From Alteromonas macleodii (GTDB lineage: Bacteria > Pseudomonadota > Gammaproteobacteria > Enterobacterales > Alteromonadaceae): a stretch of 64,000 nt of DNA. Positions 28,594-37,214 of the stretch are shown here, piece after piece. Position 1 is the stretch's first letter. Each line of letters starts with the position of its first letter. The translations under genes and the position numbers were made by a program. Location of the stretch: the NCBI RefSeq assembly GCF_903772925.1, contig NZ_LR812090.1, forward strand, positions 2,934,333-2,998,332, read 5' to 3'. The notes under the pieces were generated by a model. The model saw only the letters and a list, made by a program, of their open reading frames with translations. It was not told the origin of the DNA and did no database searches.

Positions 28594-29310
28594 TTACTCT
28601 CTGCCTGGTAATTTTTTCCACGTTACTTTATCGCGCAGATATACAGGTTCTACATTCACAGCTTCAGATACTTCGCCTTTGCTATGTGCATCTATTGCAA
28701 GTTTAAGCATGTATTGAGCGTTTGGAAGGGTCACGTCAGACGCTACTTCGCCACATACCTCAGACTTCCAGTTATCAAGCTCCTCGTAGGCAGACCAGCC
28801 GGTGCCCGCTGCAATTACAGCCGCGCCGCTTTCTTCTCTAAGTACTTTTAGCTGTTCAATAGCCACTTCAGGCGGACAAACTTGCTCTTCAACGCAAAGT
28901 ACAAGCCCATTTTGCGACTGTGAGTAAACCGCGAAGTAAACTTCACCCATACGCGCATCAGACGCGACGGCAATCCATACATCTTTATGCTGAGTTTTAG
29001 ACACTACTTCAAACGCCATAGCTTCAAGCGTACTCACGCCCGCTACTTTTAAGCCTGTCCCTAACGCTAAACCTTGAATCATTCCCGTCGCTATGCGAAC
29101 ACCGGTAAAGCTGCCTGGGCCTCGACCAAAAGCCAGTAAATCTAGGTCGCCCAGCGAAACCTTTGCTTCTTTTAACACCTCATCGACCATGGGAAGAAGT
29201 CGCTGACTATGCTGCTGAGGGCATATCTCAAAACGCGTTATGACGGCGTCTTTGTATTGAAGTGCCACCGAACAAGCTTCGGTTGCCGTGTCTATAGCTA
29301 AAATGTTCAT
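28594..29310 (-). CDS. tsaB: tRNA threonylcarbamoyladenosine biosynthesis protein TsaB
   Basis: A 238-residue protein of the TsaBDE complex that makes t6A at position 37 of ANN-decoding tRNAs. TsaB is the ASKHA-fold scaffold partner of TsaD. Seen: 'NILAIDTATEACSVAL' at the N-terminus and 'LLAFGRGPGSFTGVRIATG', the most conserved family motif. No TsaD-type metal-binding histidine pair is present, as expected. It follows yoaA on the minus strand after 77 bp. Confidence 0.95.
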   Translation of the reverse strand: MNILAIDTATEACSVALQYKDAVITRFEICPQQHSQRLLPMVDEVLKEAKVSLGDLDLLAFGRGPGSFTGVRIATGMIQGLALGTGLKVAGVSTLEAMAFEVVSKTQHKDVWIAVASDARMGEVYFAVYSQSQNGLVLCVEEQVCPPEVAIEQLKVLREESGAAVIAAGTGWSAYEELDNWKSEVCGEVASDVTLPNAQYMLKLAIDAHSKGEVSEAVNVEPVYLRDKVTWKKLPGRE

Positions 29311-29387
29311 GTTTATCTCTTATTTCATATAAGCTGAAAATGGGGCTAATGGCGTAAATACGCTTACCGCTTTTTCAGTGCTTTAAC

Positions 29388-31307
29388 TTAGGCTTCATCA
29401 ATGCCGGCTAAAAATTTTTCTACTTCGTCCAAGCTTCTTGTTCTTTTCATATCTGGCAAGCTACCGACGAAGGTTTTGGCGTAAGGTTTTGTCACTAGTC
29501 GATTGTCACATATTACCAATACGCCTTTATCTGATGGGTCTCGGATGAGTCGTCCTGCGCCCTGCTTTAACGTAATAACAGCTTGAGGAATTTGAATAAC
29601 ACCAAACGGGTTTGCTCCACGTTTTTTTACATCTTCCATACGGGCTTGAAGCAGCGGATCATCAGGTGACGCAAAGGGCAGCTTATCAATCATCACGCAA
29701 ACCAAATCGTTGCCGCGTACGTCTACTCCTTCCCAAAACGCGCCTGTGCCCATTAGTACCGCTTTTTCATCTGCAAGGTACGCATCCAGCAATGCTTGCT
29801 TGGTGGTAGTCCCTTGCACCAGTAGCGGGTTGTCTATCTCATCTTCTAGCTTCTGCGCAATCTCTCTAAGCATAGCGTGACTTGTAAACAGCAAAAAACA
29901 TCTGCCGCGACTCGCTTTAATTAACCGTTTGGCTGTTTCTAGCAAGGTTTCGCGCATAGCGTAGCTATTCGGTTCTGGTAAATAGCGGGGCACGCACAGC
30001 ATGGCCTGTTCGGGGTAATTAAACGGGCTATCTAATCCTAACGTTTCTGCGTCTTCTAAGCCCATGCGGCGCTGAAAGTGATCAAAACCGCCGTTTACCA
30101 TTAAGGTTGCCGAGGTAAAAATCCACCCGCGCGGCGGCGATGATACGAATCGTCTGAATTTAGCGGCAATTGATAAAGGTGTTAAATGCATAATGAGGTG
30201 GCGCTGAGTAGTTTCATACCACAAACTTACATTTTCTTGCTTATTGTCGCTTAACGCATCTAACTGCTCTCTTGCAGCCACAACACGTTCGTACATGTTG
30301 TCTAAATCTTTATCGCGGCCAATATGGAGTTTACACACTTCATGCAGTACACCTAGCGCTTCGGCCAGCTTGCCCACCTGCATGCGCACGTCGTCACGGT
30401 CTAACGCCTCAGCCCAGTTGCCGCGTTCAGCCGTATCCGGGAACAATAAGCGTAAGTCAGAGGCAATCATCCTGCATTTGTCAGCCGCTTTATCTAGCTG
30501 CCCAGCATCTTTTAGCACTGTTCTGAACAACAGCGTGATATCTTTCGCAATGTCGTGAATTTGTCTTGTTGACAGTGACTCGCCAAAGTAATCACTCGCA
30601 ATATCGGGAATTTGATGAGCCTCATCAAAAATAATCGCGTCAGCTTCTGGGATAAGTTCGCCAAACCCTGTGTCTTTCAGTGCCATATCAGCAAAGAAAA
30701 GGTGGTGGTTTACCACAATAATATCGGCGTCCAGCGCCTTTCTGCGTGCTTTAACCAAGTAACAATCTTCATAATCTGGGCAATCGCGGCCCAAGCAGTT
30801 ATCCACTGTAGAGGTAACAAGCGGTAAAACGCGGGCATCTTCAGGAAGGGTTTTAAGCTCCCCCATATCACCTGTTTTCGTAGTACTAGACCAACGTTTC
30901 ACTTCTGAAAGCTGACCCAATACCTCTTTTTCAACCAGCGTAGAATTACCACTGTGCTGTGCTACTCGATGAAGACAAAGATAATTTGAACGGCCTTTTA
31001 ACAGTGCAGTTTTTCGCTTGCTGCCCAAGGCCTTTTTTACCAGTGGTAAGTCGCGGTGAAATAACTGCTCTTGTAAGTTTTTAGTTCCTGTAGAAACAAT
31101 AGCCTTTCCGTCGCTCAACAATGCAGGGGCGAGATATGCGAAGGTTTTTCCCGTTCCCGTTCCCGCTTCAACGATCAAACTACCCGTGGTATCAATAGCG
31201 CGCTTAACCGCCTTTGCCATTTCAGTTTGAGCTTCGCGAGGTACAAACCCCTTGATAGCACCCGCAAGGAGGCCATCTGAAGAGAATACGTTATTTATTG
31301 TGGGCAT
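29388..31307 (-). CDS. yoaA: YoaA/DinG-family ATP-dependent DNA helicase
   Basis: A 639-residue superfamily 2 XPD/DinG-type 5'-3' DNA helicase with an iron-sulfur cluster; E. coli YoaA aids repair of stalled forks. Walker A 'EAGTGTGKT' is at 47-55, the four cluster cysteines are Cys111, Cys171, Cys176 and Cys182, and the DEAH box is at 228-231. The C-terminal helicase half includes 'GTGAFWEGVDVRG' and 'QGAGRLIRDPSDKGV'. Order yoaA-tsaB-slp-fadD-rnd is as in enterobacteria. Confidence 0.93.
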   Translation of the reverse strand: MPTINNVFSSDGLLAGAIKGFVPREAQTEMAKAVKRAIDTTGSLIVEAGTGTGKTFAYLAPALLSDGKAIVSTGTKNLQEQLFHRDLPLVKKALGSKRKTALLKGRSNYLCLHRVAQHSGNSTLVEKEVLGQLSEVKRWSSTTKTGDMGELKTLPEDARVLPLVTSTVDNCLGRDCPDYEDCYLVKARRKALDADIIVVNHHLFFADMALKDTGFGELIPEADAIIFDEAHQIPDIASDYFGESLSTRQIHDIAKDITLLFRTVLKDAGQLDKAADKCRMIASDLRLLFPDTAERGNWAEALDRDDVRMQVGKLAEALGVLHEVCKLHIGRDKDLDNMYERVVAAREQLDALSDNKQENVSLWYETTQRHLIMHLTPLSIAAKFRRFVSSPPRGWIFTSATLMVNGGFDHFQRRMGLEDAETLGLDSPFNYPEQAMLCVPRYLPEPNSYAMRETLLETAKRLIKASRGRCFLLFTSHAMLREIAQKLEDEIDNPLLVQGTTTKQALLDAYLADEKAVLMGTGAFWEGVDVRGNDLVCVMIDKLPFASPDDPLLQARMEDVKKRGANPFGVIQIPQAVITLKQGAGRLIRDPSDKGVLVICDNRLVTKPYAKTFVGSLPDMKRTRSLDEVEKFLAGIDEA

Positions 31308-31615
31308 GGTTTAAGCGCTGTCGTTACTTTTCTACTTTAGGCCGCGCATTATGCCAAAAAGCCTTCAAAATGCCCATCAAAGGTTTACACTTTAGCGTGA
31401 GCCTAGCCCACTCTCTTAAATCCTGAACTACCCAGATATCAAAAAACTTCCCACCTTAACTATTCGCTTCCTGACACTTTAAGAGTCAAAAAAATTGTTA
31501 AATTTTTGATGAAAAGAATTTGTCTTCTAGAACAAAAAAATTAGCTTTTTAATAGTAAAACTTAGGCGCAATATCCCGCTCGTAAATATTTACACAACTA
31601 TTTAACGAGGTAATT
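31308..31615. other. Intergenic region between divergent genes
   Basis: 308 bp, AT-rich in the right half. It should hold the promoters of yoaA (leftward) and of the small secreted protein (rightward), the latter with ribosome site CGAGGTAATT. No other feature seen. Confidence 0.5.
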
Positions 31616-31855
31616 ATGAAAGGTTTACGCATTATAGGTTTAGGCTTGGTAGGTTTAAGCGCAATGGCGTTCTCTGTAATTGCAGCTGCATCGGAAGAAG
31701 CACCTGCAGAGCTGGTAGCGGAATTAACCCAGTTCTGTAAAGAAATTGCTGAAGAAGAAGGTACAAAAGGTAAGTCGGAAGACGTATTCGTATTAGAATG
31801 CGTAAACGATGAGCTAGAAGCTGAAGGTTACCAGAAGCTGCAATCTTTAAACTAG
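31616..31855 (+). CDS. Small exported acidic protein
   Basis: A 79-residue protein with a signal peptide (residues 1-25, cleavage near 'VIAAA'), leaving about 54 residues that are strongly acidic and helical with two cysteines ('QFCKEIAEEEG' and 'VLECVNDEL') that could form a disulfide. A ribosome site (GAGG) and a strong terminator bracket the gene, so it is expressed alone. I do not recognise the family. Confidence 0.75.
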   Translation: MKGLRIIGLGLVGLSAMAFSVIAAASEEAPAELVAELTQFCKEIAEEEGTKGKSEDVFVLECVNDELEAEGYQKLQSLN

Positions 31856-31902
31856 TCTAACAAGCTAGTTTGCTGATTCACGTTAACAGAATTAATAAAC
31901 GT

Positions 31903-31930
31903 GCCTCGCCAGAAATGGCGGGGCTTTTTT
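31903..31930 (+). terminator. Rho-independent terminator
   Basis: Arms GCCTCGCC (31903-31910) and GGCGGGGC (31917-31924), one G-U pair, loop AGAAAT, followed by TTTTTT. It lies 48 bp behind the small exported protein gene. Confidence 0.88.
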
Positions 31931-31934
31931 GTAC

Positions 31935-31951
31935 TTTTTTTTGGGGGGGGG
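31935..31951. repeat. T8-G9 homopolymer junction
   Basis: Eight T directly followed by nine G just behind a terminator and outside any gene. It is a place where replication slippage or sequencing errors are likely. Confidence 0.8.
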
Positions 31952-32038
31952 CGTGGTTTCGGGCTCTGGTCTTAGAAAAATTTTTCGCTGTTAAGCGTTT
32001 TTAACGGCGACGTATACTGTAGCTGCTCAATATAAAAG

Positions 32039-32371
32039 TTAGCGCTCAAAAAAGGCGTCAACCAAATCGGCGAGTGATTCTTCTAACTCTTCTTCGAAAG
32101 CATCGATATCAATACCAAAGCTATCCATATATTTAGCCGCATTGTCGCGGGAAAGTACGGCATTTTTTATCTGAAATTCAAGCTCAGGCAGTGTCTTGTC
32201 GTAGCGGGGCTTAATGGTCCATCGCAAACAATGACCATGGTTGTCTTTTAGCTTTTTCTTGGCAAATACACAGAATTCTTCGACGTAGTCAGCACCTTGC
32301 GGCCCAAGGCAACCCGGTTCTATGCGGTACATCACAAGCAGCTTTTTATATAGCGGAAGTCGCGTTTCCAT
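32039..32371 (-). CDS. Conserved hypothetical protein
   Basis: A 110-residue soluble protein, not recognised. It starts with 'METRLPLYKKLLVMYRIEPG' and has two cysteines close to 'GCLGPQG' and 'EEFCVFAKKKLKDNHGHCL', then an acidic C-terminal helix. A GTG directly before the ATG is an equally possible start. It lies behind the CDF transporter gene, separated by a 15-bp inverted repeat that probably ends the transporter transcript, so it is likely expressed separately. Confidence 0.65.
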   Translation of the reverse strand: METRLPLYKKLLVMYRIEPGCLGPQGADYVEEFCVFAKKKLKDNHGHCLRWTIKPRYDKTLPELEFQIKNAVLSRDNAAKYMDSFGIDIDAFEEELEESLADLVDAFFER

Positions 32372-32434
32372 CACATCTTCAATTTGTTTAAAGATTTGAT
32401 TATCGGAAAATTTTGAGAATTTTGCCAGCTACGC

Positions 32435-32470
32435 AAAGGGTGAATACGAGAAATGTCGTATTCACCCTTT
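32435..32470 (-). terminator. Perfect 15-bp inverted repeat, probable terminator of the CDF gene
   Basis: Arms AAAGGGTGAATACGA (32435-32449) and TCGTATTCACCCTTT (32456-32470), loop GAAATG, starting 5 bp behind the CDF stop codon. The following U run on the minus strand is only three bases, so it may also act in mRNA protection. Confidence 0.7.
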
Positions 32471-32474
32471 ATCA

Positions 32475-33404
32475 CTACTCTGCTAGTTCAGGATCTTTTA
32501 TGAACAAGATGTCCATAATGATTGCAGGGTCCCACTCGCGCATCTCTGCTTCGCATTTCAGTCGAATTTCATCTAACTCACTGATTGTTGCAATCGAGAA
32601 TGCGTCATCTACTATAATGTGGACTAACAGATAAACATCCCTACCCCGCTTACTAATTCGCACTTCCACGTGCTCGTATGGGACGTCAGCCAAGGTTTTT
32701 TTGAATTTTTTCTCGATTACCCCCGAGATAGCTTCAGGCGGCGCTTTATTGATTACCTCATTAAGGCTTTCACGCAGAATCTTAAAAGGAACCGGCAGCA
32801 TTACCGTGCCAAGAATAATCAATAAAACGGGGTCAACGTACGGCGACAGCGTTCTATATTCCGTCAACTCTAACGCGTAGGCCAAAATAAAAGCGAACAA
32901 GATGGATGCACTTAGCACGCCGTCTATCATCCAAGTATGAGAATCCACTTTTACTAAGTCGGACAGTAAATCCTTACCTTTTACTCGCATGTACAGAGAG
33001 ATACTAAAACAGCCAACCGTTGCCACAACACCGTAGATCATACCAATACCATACTCAGCTGCGTGCCCACCTGCTAATAAACTCTGAACAGAGCTCGCGA
33101 CGGCATACACACACGTGGCAATGATAATAAGCGACTTAAACATGTTTAGCGTAGGTTCGATTGCCGTGTAACCAAAGTGGAACCGGTCATCATCAGGACG
33201 TTGAACCAAATTAGCTACTTTAAGCGTTAGCATTGACATAACAAAAGCGATTAACGAGTACGCGGCATCAAATAAAATAGCGCCTGAGCTCGTTAAAATG
33301 GCAAAACCAAGCGCAATAACGACAAATGCACCGGCAATGTAAAAAGAAAGCGTTAATAGGCGCTTTTCTTCAAGGTGATGGAAGCCAATGTCCATGAAAG
33401 TCAC
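32475..33404 (-). CDS. Cation diffusion facilitator family transporter
   Basis: A 309-residue inner membrane divalent-metal/proton antiporter. Six membrane segments occupy residues 18-215, followed by a cytoplasmic C-terminal domain. Family motifs are seen as 'FDAAYSLIAFVMS' in helix 2 (Asp kept), 'DRFHFGYTAIEP' in the first loop and 'KVDSHTWMIDG' in helix 5 (His and Asp of the metal site). Helix 2 has Asp but the usual second Asp position reads as Phe/Val, so the metal site may differ from zinc-type CDFs. The substrate is not predictable. Confidence 0.88.
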   Translation of the reverse strand: MTFMDIGFHHLEEKRLLTLSFYIAGAFVVIALGFAILTSSGAILFDAAYSLIAFVMSMLTLKVANLVQRPDDDRFHFGYTAIEPTLNMFKSLIIIATCVYAVASSVQSLLAGGHAAEYGIGMIYGVVATVGCFSISLYMRVKGKDLLSDLVKVDSHTWMIDGVLSASILFAFILAYALELTEYRTLSPYVDPVLLIILGTVMLPVPFKILRESLNEVINKAPPEAISGVIEKKFKKTLADVPYEHVEVRISKRGRDVYLLVHIIVDDAFSIATISELDEIRLKCEAEMREWDPAIIMDILFIKDPELAE

Positions 33405-33557
33405 ATCGAGATTAAGGTGCGCGGATTCTACTCCGTTATTTTAAAAAAAATAGTGCTTTGAACAAAAATATTGCTATTTTTTTAATCAATTCAGTGATAC
33501 ACAGCGCCTATATAATTTCGACTTAACGCAATGCGTTTTTAATACCTATTTTAAACT

Positions 33558-34622
33558 ATGAAAACCGTTATCCACCCTTCTATAAAAAGTTATTTTGATG
33601 CTAATGAAAGCCAGCAGGAAATCGAACAGGCATTCTCTCGTGGGCTTGCTTATGCGGGCCATTCTCTCATGGTGCCAGAGAAGTTTAGTTATCAGGTGCT
33701 GCCGCACTTTAACGACCGTTATGTGTTATTTAATCAGGGTGAGAACCATGAACTTATATCCAATGTTTGCTTACATCGACAAGCTCAACTTCTTGAAGGG
33801 CAAGGTCGGGCACGCAGCATTGTTTGTAAACTCCACTGTTGGGGCTATGACAACACAGGCCAGCTTAAAGGGACACCCCACTTTAAGGATGCTCCTAGCG
33901 GTCAGTTGAAAAAAGAATCGCTATCAGTGTGGAACGGCCTTCTATTTAGAGGGCGCTCTCCTGATATGGACTTATCTGCCCTTGGGCTTGAAAACTATCT
34001 CGACTTTACCGATTACTTTTACGCCGGTTCTGAAACGTCGGAATATCAATTTAACTGGAAGACATTTATCGAGATCTATCTAGAGAACTATCACGTGTAC
34101 TCCATGCACCCTGGGCTTCGCCAGTTTGTTAAGCCCGATGATTTAGAGTGGTCCTTTGGCGATGATTTTTCAATTCAAAAAGTAGGGCTAGGCGACCAGC
34201 TTACCAAGCGCACAACGCCGCGTTACAGAGAGTTCCAAGACGCATTATTGGCACGATTCGGGCAAACACTTCCTCGCTTTGGCGCAATATGGTGCTTTTT
34301 GTACCCTAATATTATGATTGAGTGGTACCCGGACATTATCGTTGTCAGCACGATTTACCCCAAGGGTGCGAGCGCGTGTATAAACCACGTAGAATTTTAT
34401 TATCCAAAAGCGCTTTATAAGGATATGCCAGACTACTTTGCAGCAGAAAAAGCGGCCTATATGGAGACAGCGGTAGAAGATGAAGAAGCCTGCCTATTGT
34501 TAGAAAAAGGTCGACGGGCACTTTATTTATCAGGCGAAGAAGAACAAGGCCCCATAGAACCGTTTTTAGAAGCGGGCGTGGCGCATTTTTACGACTGGCT
34601 TGCTAAACAGCAGCAGTCTTAA
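33558..34622 (+). CDS. Rieske non-heme iron oxygenase, alpha-subunit type
   Basis: A 354-residue ring-hydroxylating-type oxygenase. The Rieske [2Fe-2S] ligands are Cys71/His73 ('CLHR') and Cys90/His93 ('CKLHCWGY'). The mononuclear iron site is seen as 'ENYHVYSMHPGL' with His179 and His184. No ferredoxin or reductase gene is adjacent, and the GFA-type gene downstream (35 bp) is not an obvious partner. Relatives demethylate choline-type or aromatic compounds; the substrate here is unknown. Confidence 0.88.
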   Translation: MKTVIHPSIKSYFDANESQQEIEQAFSRGLAYAGHSLMVPEKFSYQVLPHFNDRYVLFNQGENHELISNVCLHRQAQLLEGQGRARSIVCKLHCWGYDNTGQLKGTPHFKDAPSGQLKKESLSVWNGLLFRGRSPDMDLSALGLENYLDFTDYFYAGSETSEYQFNWKTFIEIYLENYHVYSMHPGLRQFVKPDDLEWSFGDDFSIQKVGLGDQLTKRTTPRYREFQDALLARFGQTLPRFGAIWCFLYPNIMIEWYPDIIVVSTIYPKGASACINHVEFYYPKALYKDMPDYFAAEKAAYMETAVEDEEACLLLEKGRRALYLSGEEEQGPIEPFLEAGVAHFYDWLAKQQQS

Positions 34623-34657
34623 TGCTTTAAATAGTATTATTTCACAAAAAAGGAGTT

Positions 34658-35059
34658 TTGATGAAAAATTACAAAGGGTCTTGTTTGTGCGGTTCAGTAA
34701 CTTTTGAAATTGAGGGTAATTTCGACAGTTTTTATCTATGTCACTGCAAACATTGTCAAAAGGATACAGGTTCGGCTTTCGCTGCCAACCTGTTTTCAAG
34801 TTCGGCTATATTAACTTGGACATCGGGTGTTGACTCTGTGACTACTTTTACTCTTGAAAACACCCGTCACTGCAAAAGTTTCTGTAAAATTTGTGGTTCA
34901 GCCCTCCCGAATACTCACTTCGGTAACATTCTAGCCGTACCCGCTGGGTGTTTGGATACAAAACTACTCATTAAACCTACTGCACATATCTTTGGCGTAA
35001 GCAAAGCTGCGTGGGAACAAAGTTTAGAAACAATTACAAAATTCGAACGTTTACCGTAA
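34658..35059 (+). CDS. GFA family zinc protein (glutathione-dependent formaldehyde-activating-like)
   Basis: A 133-residue zinc-binding protein of the GFA/CENP-V fold. Cysteines Cys8 and Cys10 in 'GSCLCGSV', Cys27, Cys29 and Cys32 in 'CHCKHCQKDTGSAF' and a later 'CKICGS' pair fit the family's two zinc sites. Most family members are not proven to act on formaldehyde, so the biochemical role is open. An AAGGAG ribosome site precedes the ATG, and it may be co-transcribed with the Rieske gene. Confidence 0.9.
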   Translation: MMKNYKGSCLCGSVTFEIEGNFDSFYLCHCKHCQKDTGSAFAANLFSSSAILTWTSGVDSVTTFTLENTRHCKSFCKICGSALPNTHFGNILAVPAGCLDTKLLIKPTAHIFGVSKAAWEQSLETITKFERLP

Positions 35060-35378
35060 CAAACATCGAGCACTCATTCGAAACTTGGTGACTTTATATT
35101 AAACAAAACTCGCTGCTTGAATAGCTGCAGGTCGATTGATGCTTACGGTCTTAGCGAACCTAAATCATCATGTATCACTTTTGTTAAAATCATTGGGTAA
35201 CTTTTGCATGAAATTCTATAGTTCTCACAATTCAGCGTAACGCCCATTAGCCCCGCAAAAACCTAAAAAATTGATTTAATTCACCTTTATTGAAATGGCA
35301 CATGCTGTGAATAGTCCATTGTGAATTCTCTCCTCCGTTTTTAAGCAGTATGGAGGCCGAAAAACCAAGGAGTAAGAT
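35060..35378. other. Intergenic region upstream of the EF-hand gene
   Basis: 319 bp with no convincing gene. A CCTCC/GGAGG inverted pair (about 35330-35356) lies shortly before the AAGGAG ribosome site of the EF-hand gene. It should contain that gene's promoter. Confidence 0.5.
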
Positions 35379-36074
35379 ATGAAAAAGTTAACTATTGCTA
35401 CATTAATTAGTGCCGCTCTGTCTGCTGGTGCATTTGCTGGCAACGACATGGAAAAAATCGACACAACCTTTGTTGATTTAGACAACGATGACAATGGATA
35501 CATTTCACGAGAAGAGGCAGACGACGATGAGATTTATGCGCACTTCTCTAAAATTGATACCAATTCAGACATGCAACTTTCAGCTAAAGAATTTAATGCT
35601 CATGTTATGAAACACCCTCAACATTTCGATGATGAAGTGCTTTCTTCAGTAAAGTCTATGAAAGAAAGCATGGGGTCAAACGGTACAATGGAAACAGAGG
35701 TTAACGTTGATACTGATGTAGATGAAGTGGTTGCCGCAACAAAAGATAAAAGGCTGACTCACGAGTTAAGAGCTGAAACTGAGCTTAAAGCTAATGGAAA
35801 CTTAGAAAAGACAAAGGTCGATAAAGTAGCCGAAGATACTGTTGTGAACGATAAGACGGTGATCGCAGATGAAGCAGTAATCGCGCGTAGTAAATTCGAG
35901 ATGATGGACGCAAACAACGATGGCGAGCTTACCAAAGCTGAAGCCTCAAGAAGTGGCGTAACGCGCAATTTCGATAAAATTGATTTAAATGATGATGAAT
36001 TGATTACGCGCACAGAATTTAAGCGTTATCAGCGCTCATCTGAAGGAAATTTAGACGGTAATTCGGAAGAGTAA
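35379..36074 (+). CDS. Exported EF-hand calcium-binding protein
   Basis: A 231-residue protein with a signal peptide (1-20, cut after 'GAFA'). Four EF-hand loops are visible in two pairs: Asp33-Glu45 region, Asp60-Glu71, Asp177-Glu188 and Asp202-Glu213. The first pair has 'DLDNDDNGYIS', the third has the canonical 'DANNDGELTKAE', and the fourth lacks the central Gly and may be weaker. An acidic, Val/Thr-rich linker (about 105-170) separates the pairs. Likely a periplasmic calcium buffer or sensor. A terminator follows closely. Confidence 0.88.
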   Translation: MKKLTIATLISAALSAGAFAGNDMEKIDTTFVDLDNDDNGYISREEADDDEIYAHFSKIDTNSDMQLSAKEFNAHVMKHPQHFDDEVLSSVKSMKESMGSNGTMETEVNVDTDVDEVVAATKDKRLTHELRAETELKANGNLEKTKVDKVAEDTVVNDKTVIADEAVIARSKFEMMDANNDGELTKAEASRSGVTRNFDKIDLNDDELITRTEFKRYQRSSEGNLDGNSEE

Positions 36075-36090
36075 TGTTGCAGTAAGAAAA

Positions 36091-36113
36091 GAGCCGCTCG
36101 TGCGGCTCTTTTT
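36091..36113 (+). terminator. Rho-independent terminator behind the EF-hand gene
   Basis: Arms GAGCCGC (36091-36097) and GCGGCTC (36102-36108), loop TCGT, followed by TTTTT; 17 bp behind the stop codon. Confidence 0.9.
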
Positions 36114-36202
36114 ATTGTTTAAATACTTTTTCTGTACACGTGCTATCAAGCCTGCACTTATTGATTCCCTTTCCCATCACTTCATCGAATAAAGGATTTT
36201 TT

Positions 36203-36817
36203 ATGTTAGCTTCAACAGGACTTAAAAGTTTACTCGCGTACCGAGCACTGCGCCAAATGAACGGGCCCAGTTCAGACAATGCGCAGAGTAAAGAGAACCT
36301 CATTACATCTAGTAAATTAAGCAATGCAACGACGCCGCCATCAGTCGCCGCAATAACAGGTTCAGCCTATGCTGTATCTCAGATGACGGACGCTCCAAAA
36401 ATACAACGCTTCCTTCTAAAATCGACGTTATCAGCCTCAGTGGCAGGTCTACTTAATGCAGGCCTTAAGAGATTGATTGGACGAAAGCGTCCTAGAGCTG
36501 AGACAGGCCCTGAAATAAAAGGCCCGGCATTGAAAGACAAATTTAACTCTATGCCATCAGGACATGCGGCAGCAGTAGCGGCAGTGGCAGGCTCAATACC
36601 TCGGACTTCTGGACCTTTACTATTAGCATCAGCGGCAGGTTTAGCTGCTACAGCTGTTATAGGAAAGTCGAGGACCAAGCGCGACGCGCATCACTTAACA
36701 GATGTTTTGGTGGGAAGTTGTTTGGGCTTTGGCGTTGCCTACGCAGTGTCTAAACTCGAGAAACCTGTTGAAGCTGAAGTTGAAAATCTGAACAAAAATA
36801 AGCATCTACGGAAGTAA
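36203..36817 (+). CDS. PAP2 superfamily phosphatase
   Basis: A 204-residue protein starting at ATG 36203 (AAAGGA 6 bases upstream). It carries all three phosphatidic-acid-phosphatase motifs: 'KRLIGRKRPR', 'MPSGHAA' and 'SRTKRDAHHLTDV'. The hydrophobic stretches between them ('AAVAAVAGSIPR', 'LLLASAAGLAATAVI') are compatible with membrane helices, though weaker than in typical lipid phosphatases. Likely substrate is a lipid phosphate or diphosphate such as undecaprenyl diphosphate; this is inference. Confidence 0.85.
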   Translation: MLASTGLKSLLAYRALRQMNGPSSDNAQSKENLITSSKLSNATTPPSVAAITGSAYAVSQMTDAPKIQRFLLKSTLSASVAGLLNAGLKRLIGRKRPRAETGPEIKGPALKDKFNSMPSGHAAAVAAVAGSIPRTSGPLLLASAAGLAATAVIGKSRTKRDAHHLTDVLVGSCLGFGVAYAVSKLEKPVEAEVENLNKNKHLRK

Positions 36818-36852
36818 TTTAAACAAAGTTGCGTTCGTAAGTATAAGCTATG

Positions 36853-36885
36853 GTGCGCCCCTTCCGGTAATAGAAGGGAACGCAC
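36853..36885. terminator. Imperfect hairpin between convergent genes
   Basis: GTGCG...CCCTTC and GAAGGG..CGCAC pair around 8 bases, with a bulge on each side. It sits between the PAP2 gene and the leftward small gene. No U run, so termination is only suggested. Confidence 0.35.
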
Positions 36886-36910
36886 TTACCTTAAGGTAAA
36901 TAAGAAAAAG

Positions 36911-37129
36911 CTAACTTTCCGGCGTAGACTTGATTACTTCCTCTATCTCACTATTCCCACTTAAGCGCGCGAGATCAATTAAGTAGCCTTTTTCTAGCTT
37001 GTTTAAAGAATGCCCTTTGAGCCGCGTCTTGACCTCTCTTACATCACCATTGGCAATGGAAGTTTTCAGCGCAGCGTGATTATTTAAAGAGCGGTCTTCG
37101 CTTTTTTCACTTGAATCATTCGCAGTCAT
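36911..37129 (-). CDS. Small hypothetical protein
   Basis: A 72-residue soluble protein with a good ribosome site (AAGGA, 8 bases before the ATG). The second half ('LKTSIANGDVREVKTRLKGH', then an 'YLIDLARLSGNSEIEEVI' helix pair) looks like a single ankyrin-like helical hairpin repeat. No further family signal. Downstream neighbour of the GH13 amylase gene on the other side of a short gap; promoter not placed. Confidence 0.6.
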   Translation of the reverse strand: MTANDSSEKSEDRSLNNHAALKTSIANGDVREVKTRLKGHSLNKLEKGYLIDLARLSGNSEIEEVIKSTPES

Positions 37130-37214
37130 AGTTCGTCCTTTATTTTTATTCAGGAAAAGATGAAAAATCTCATATACCTTTTGTAGTTAAACACGACGCC
37201 AAACGATCAACGCC

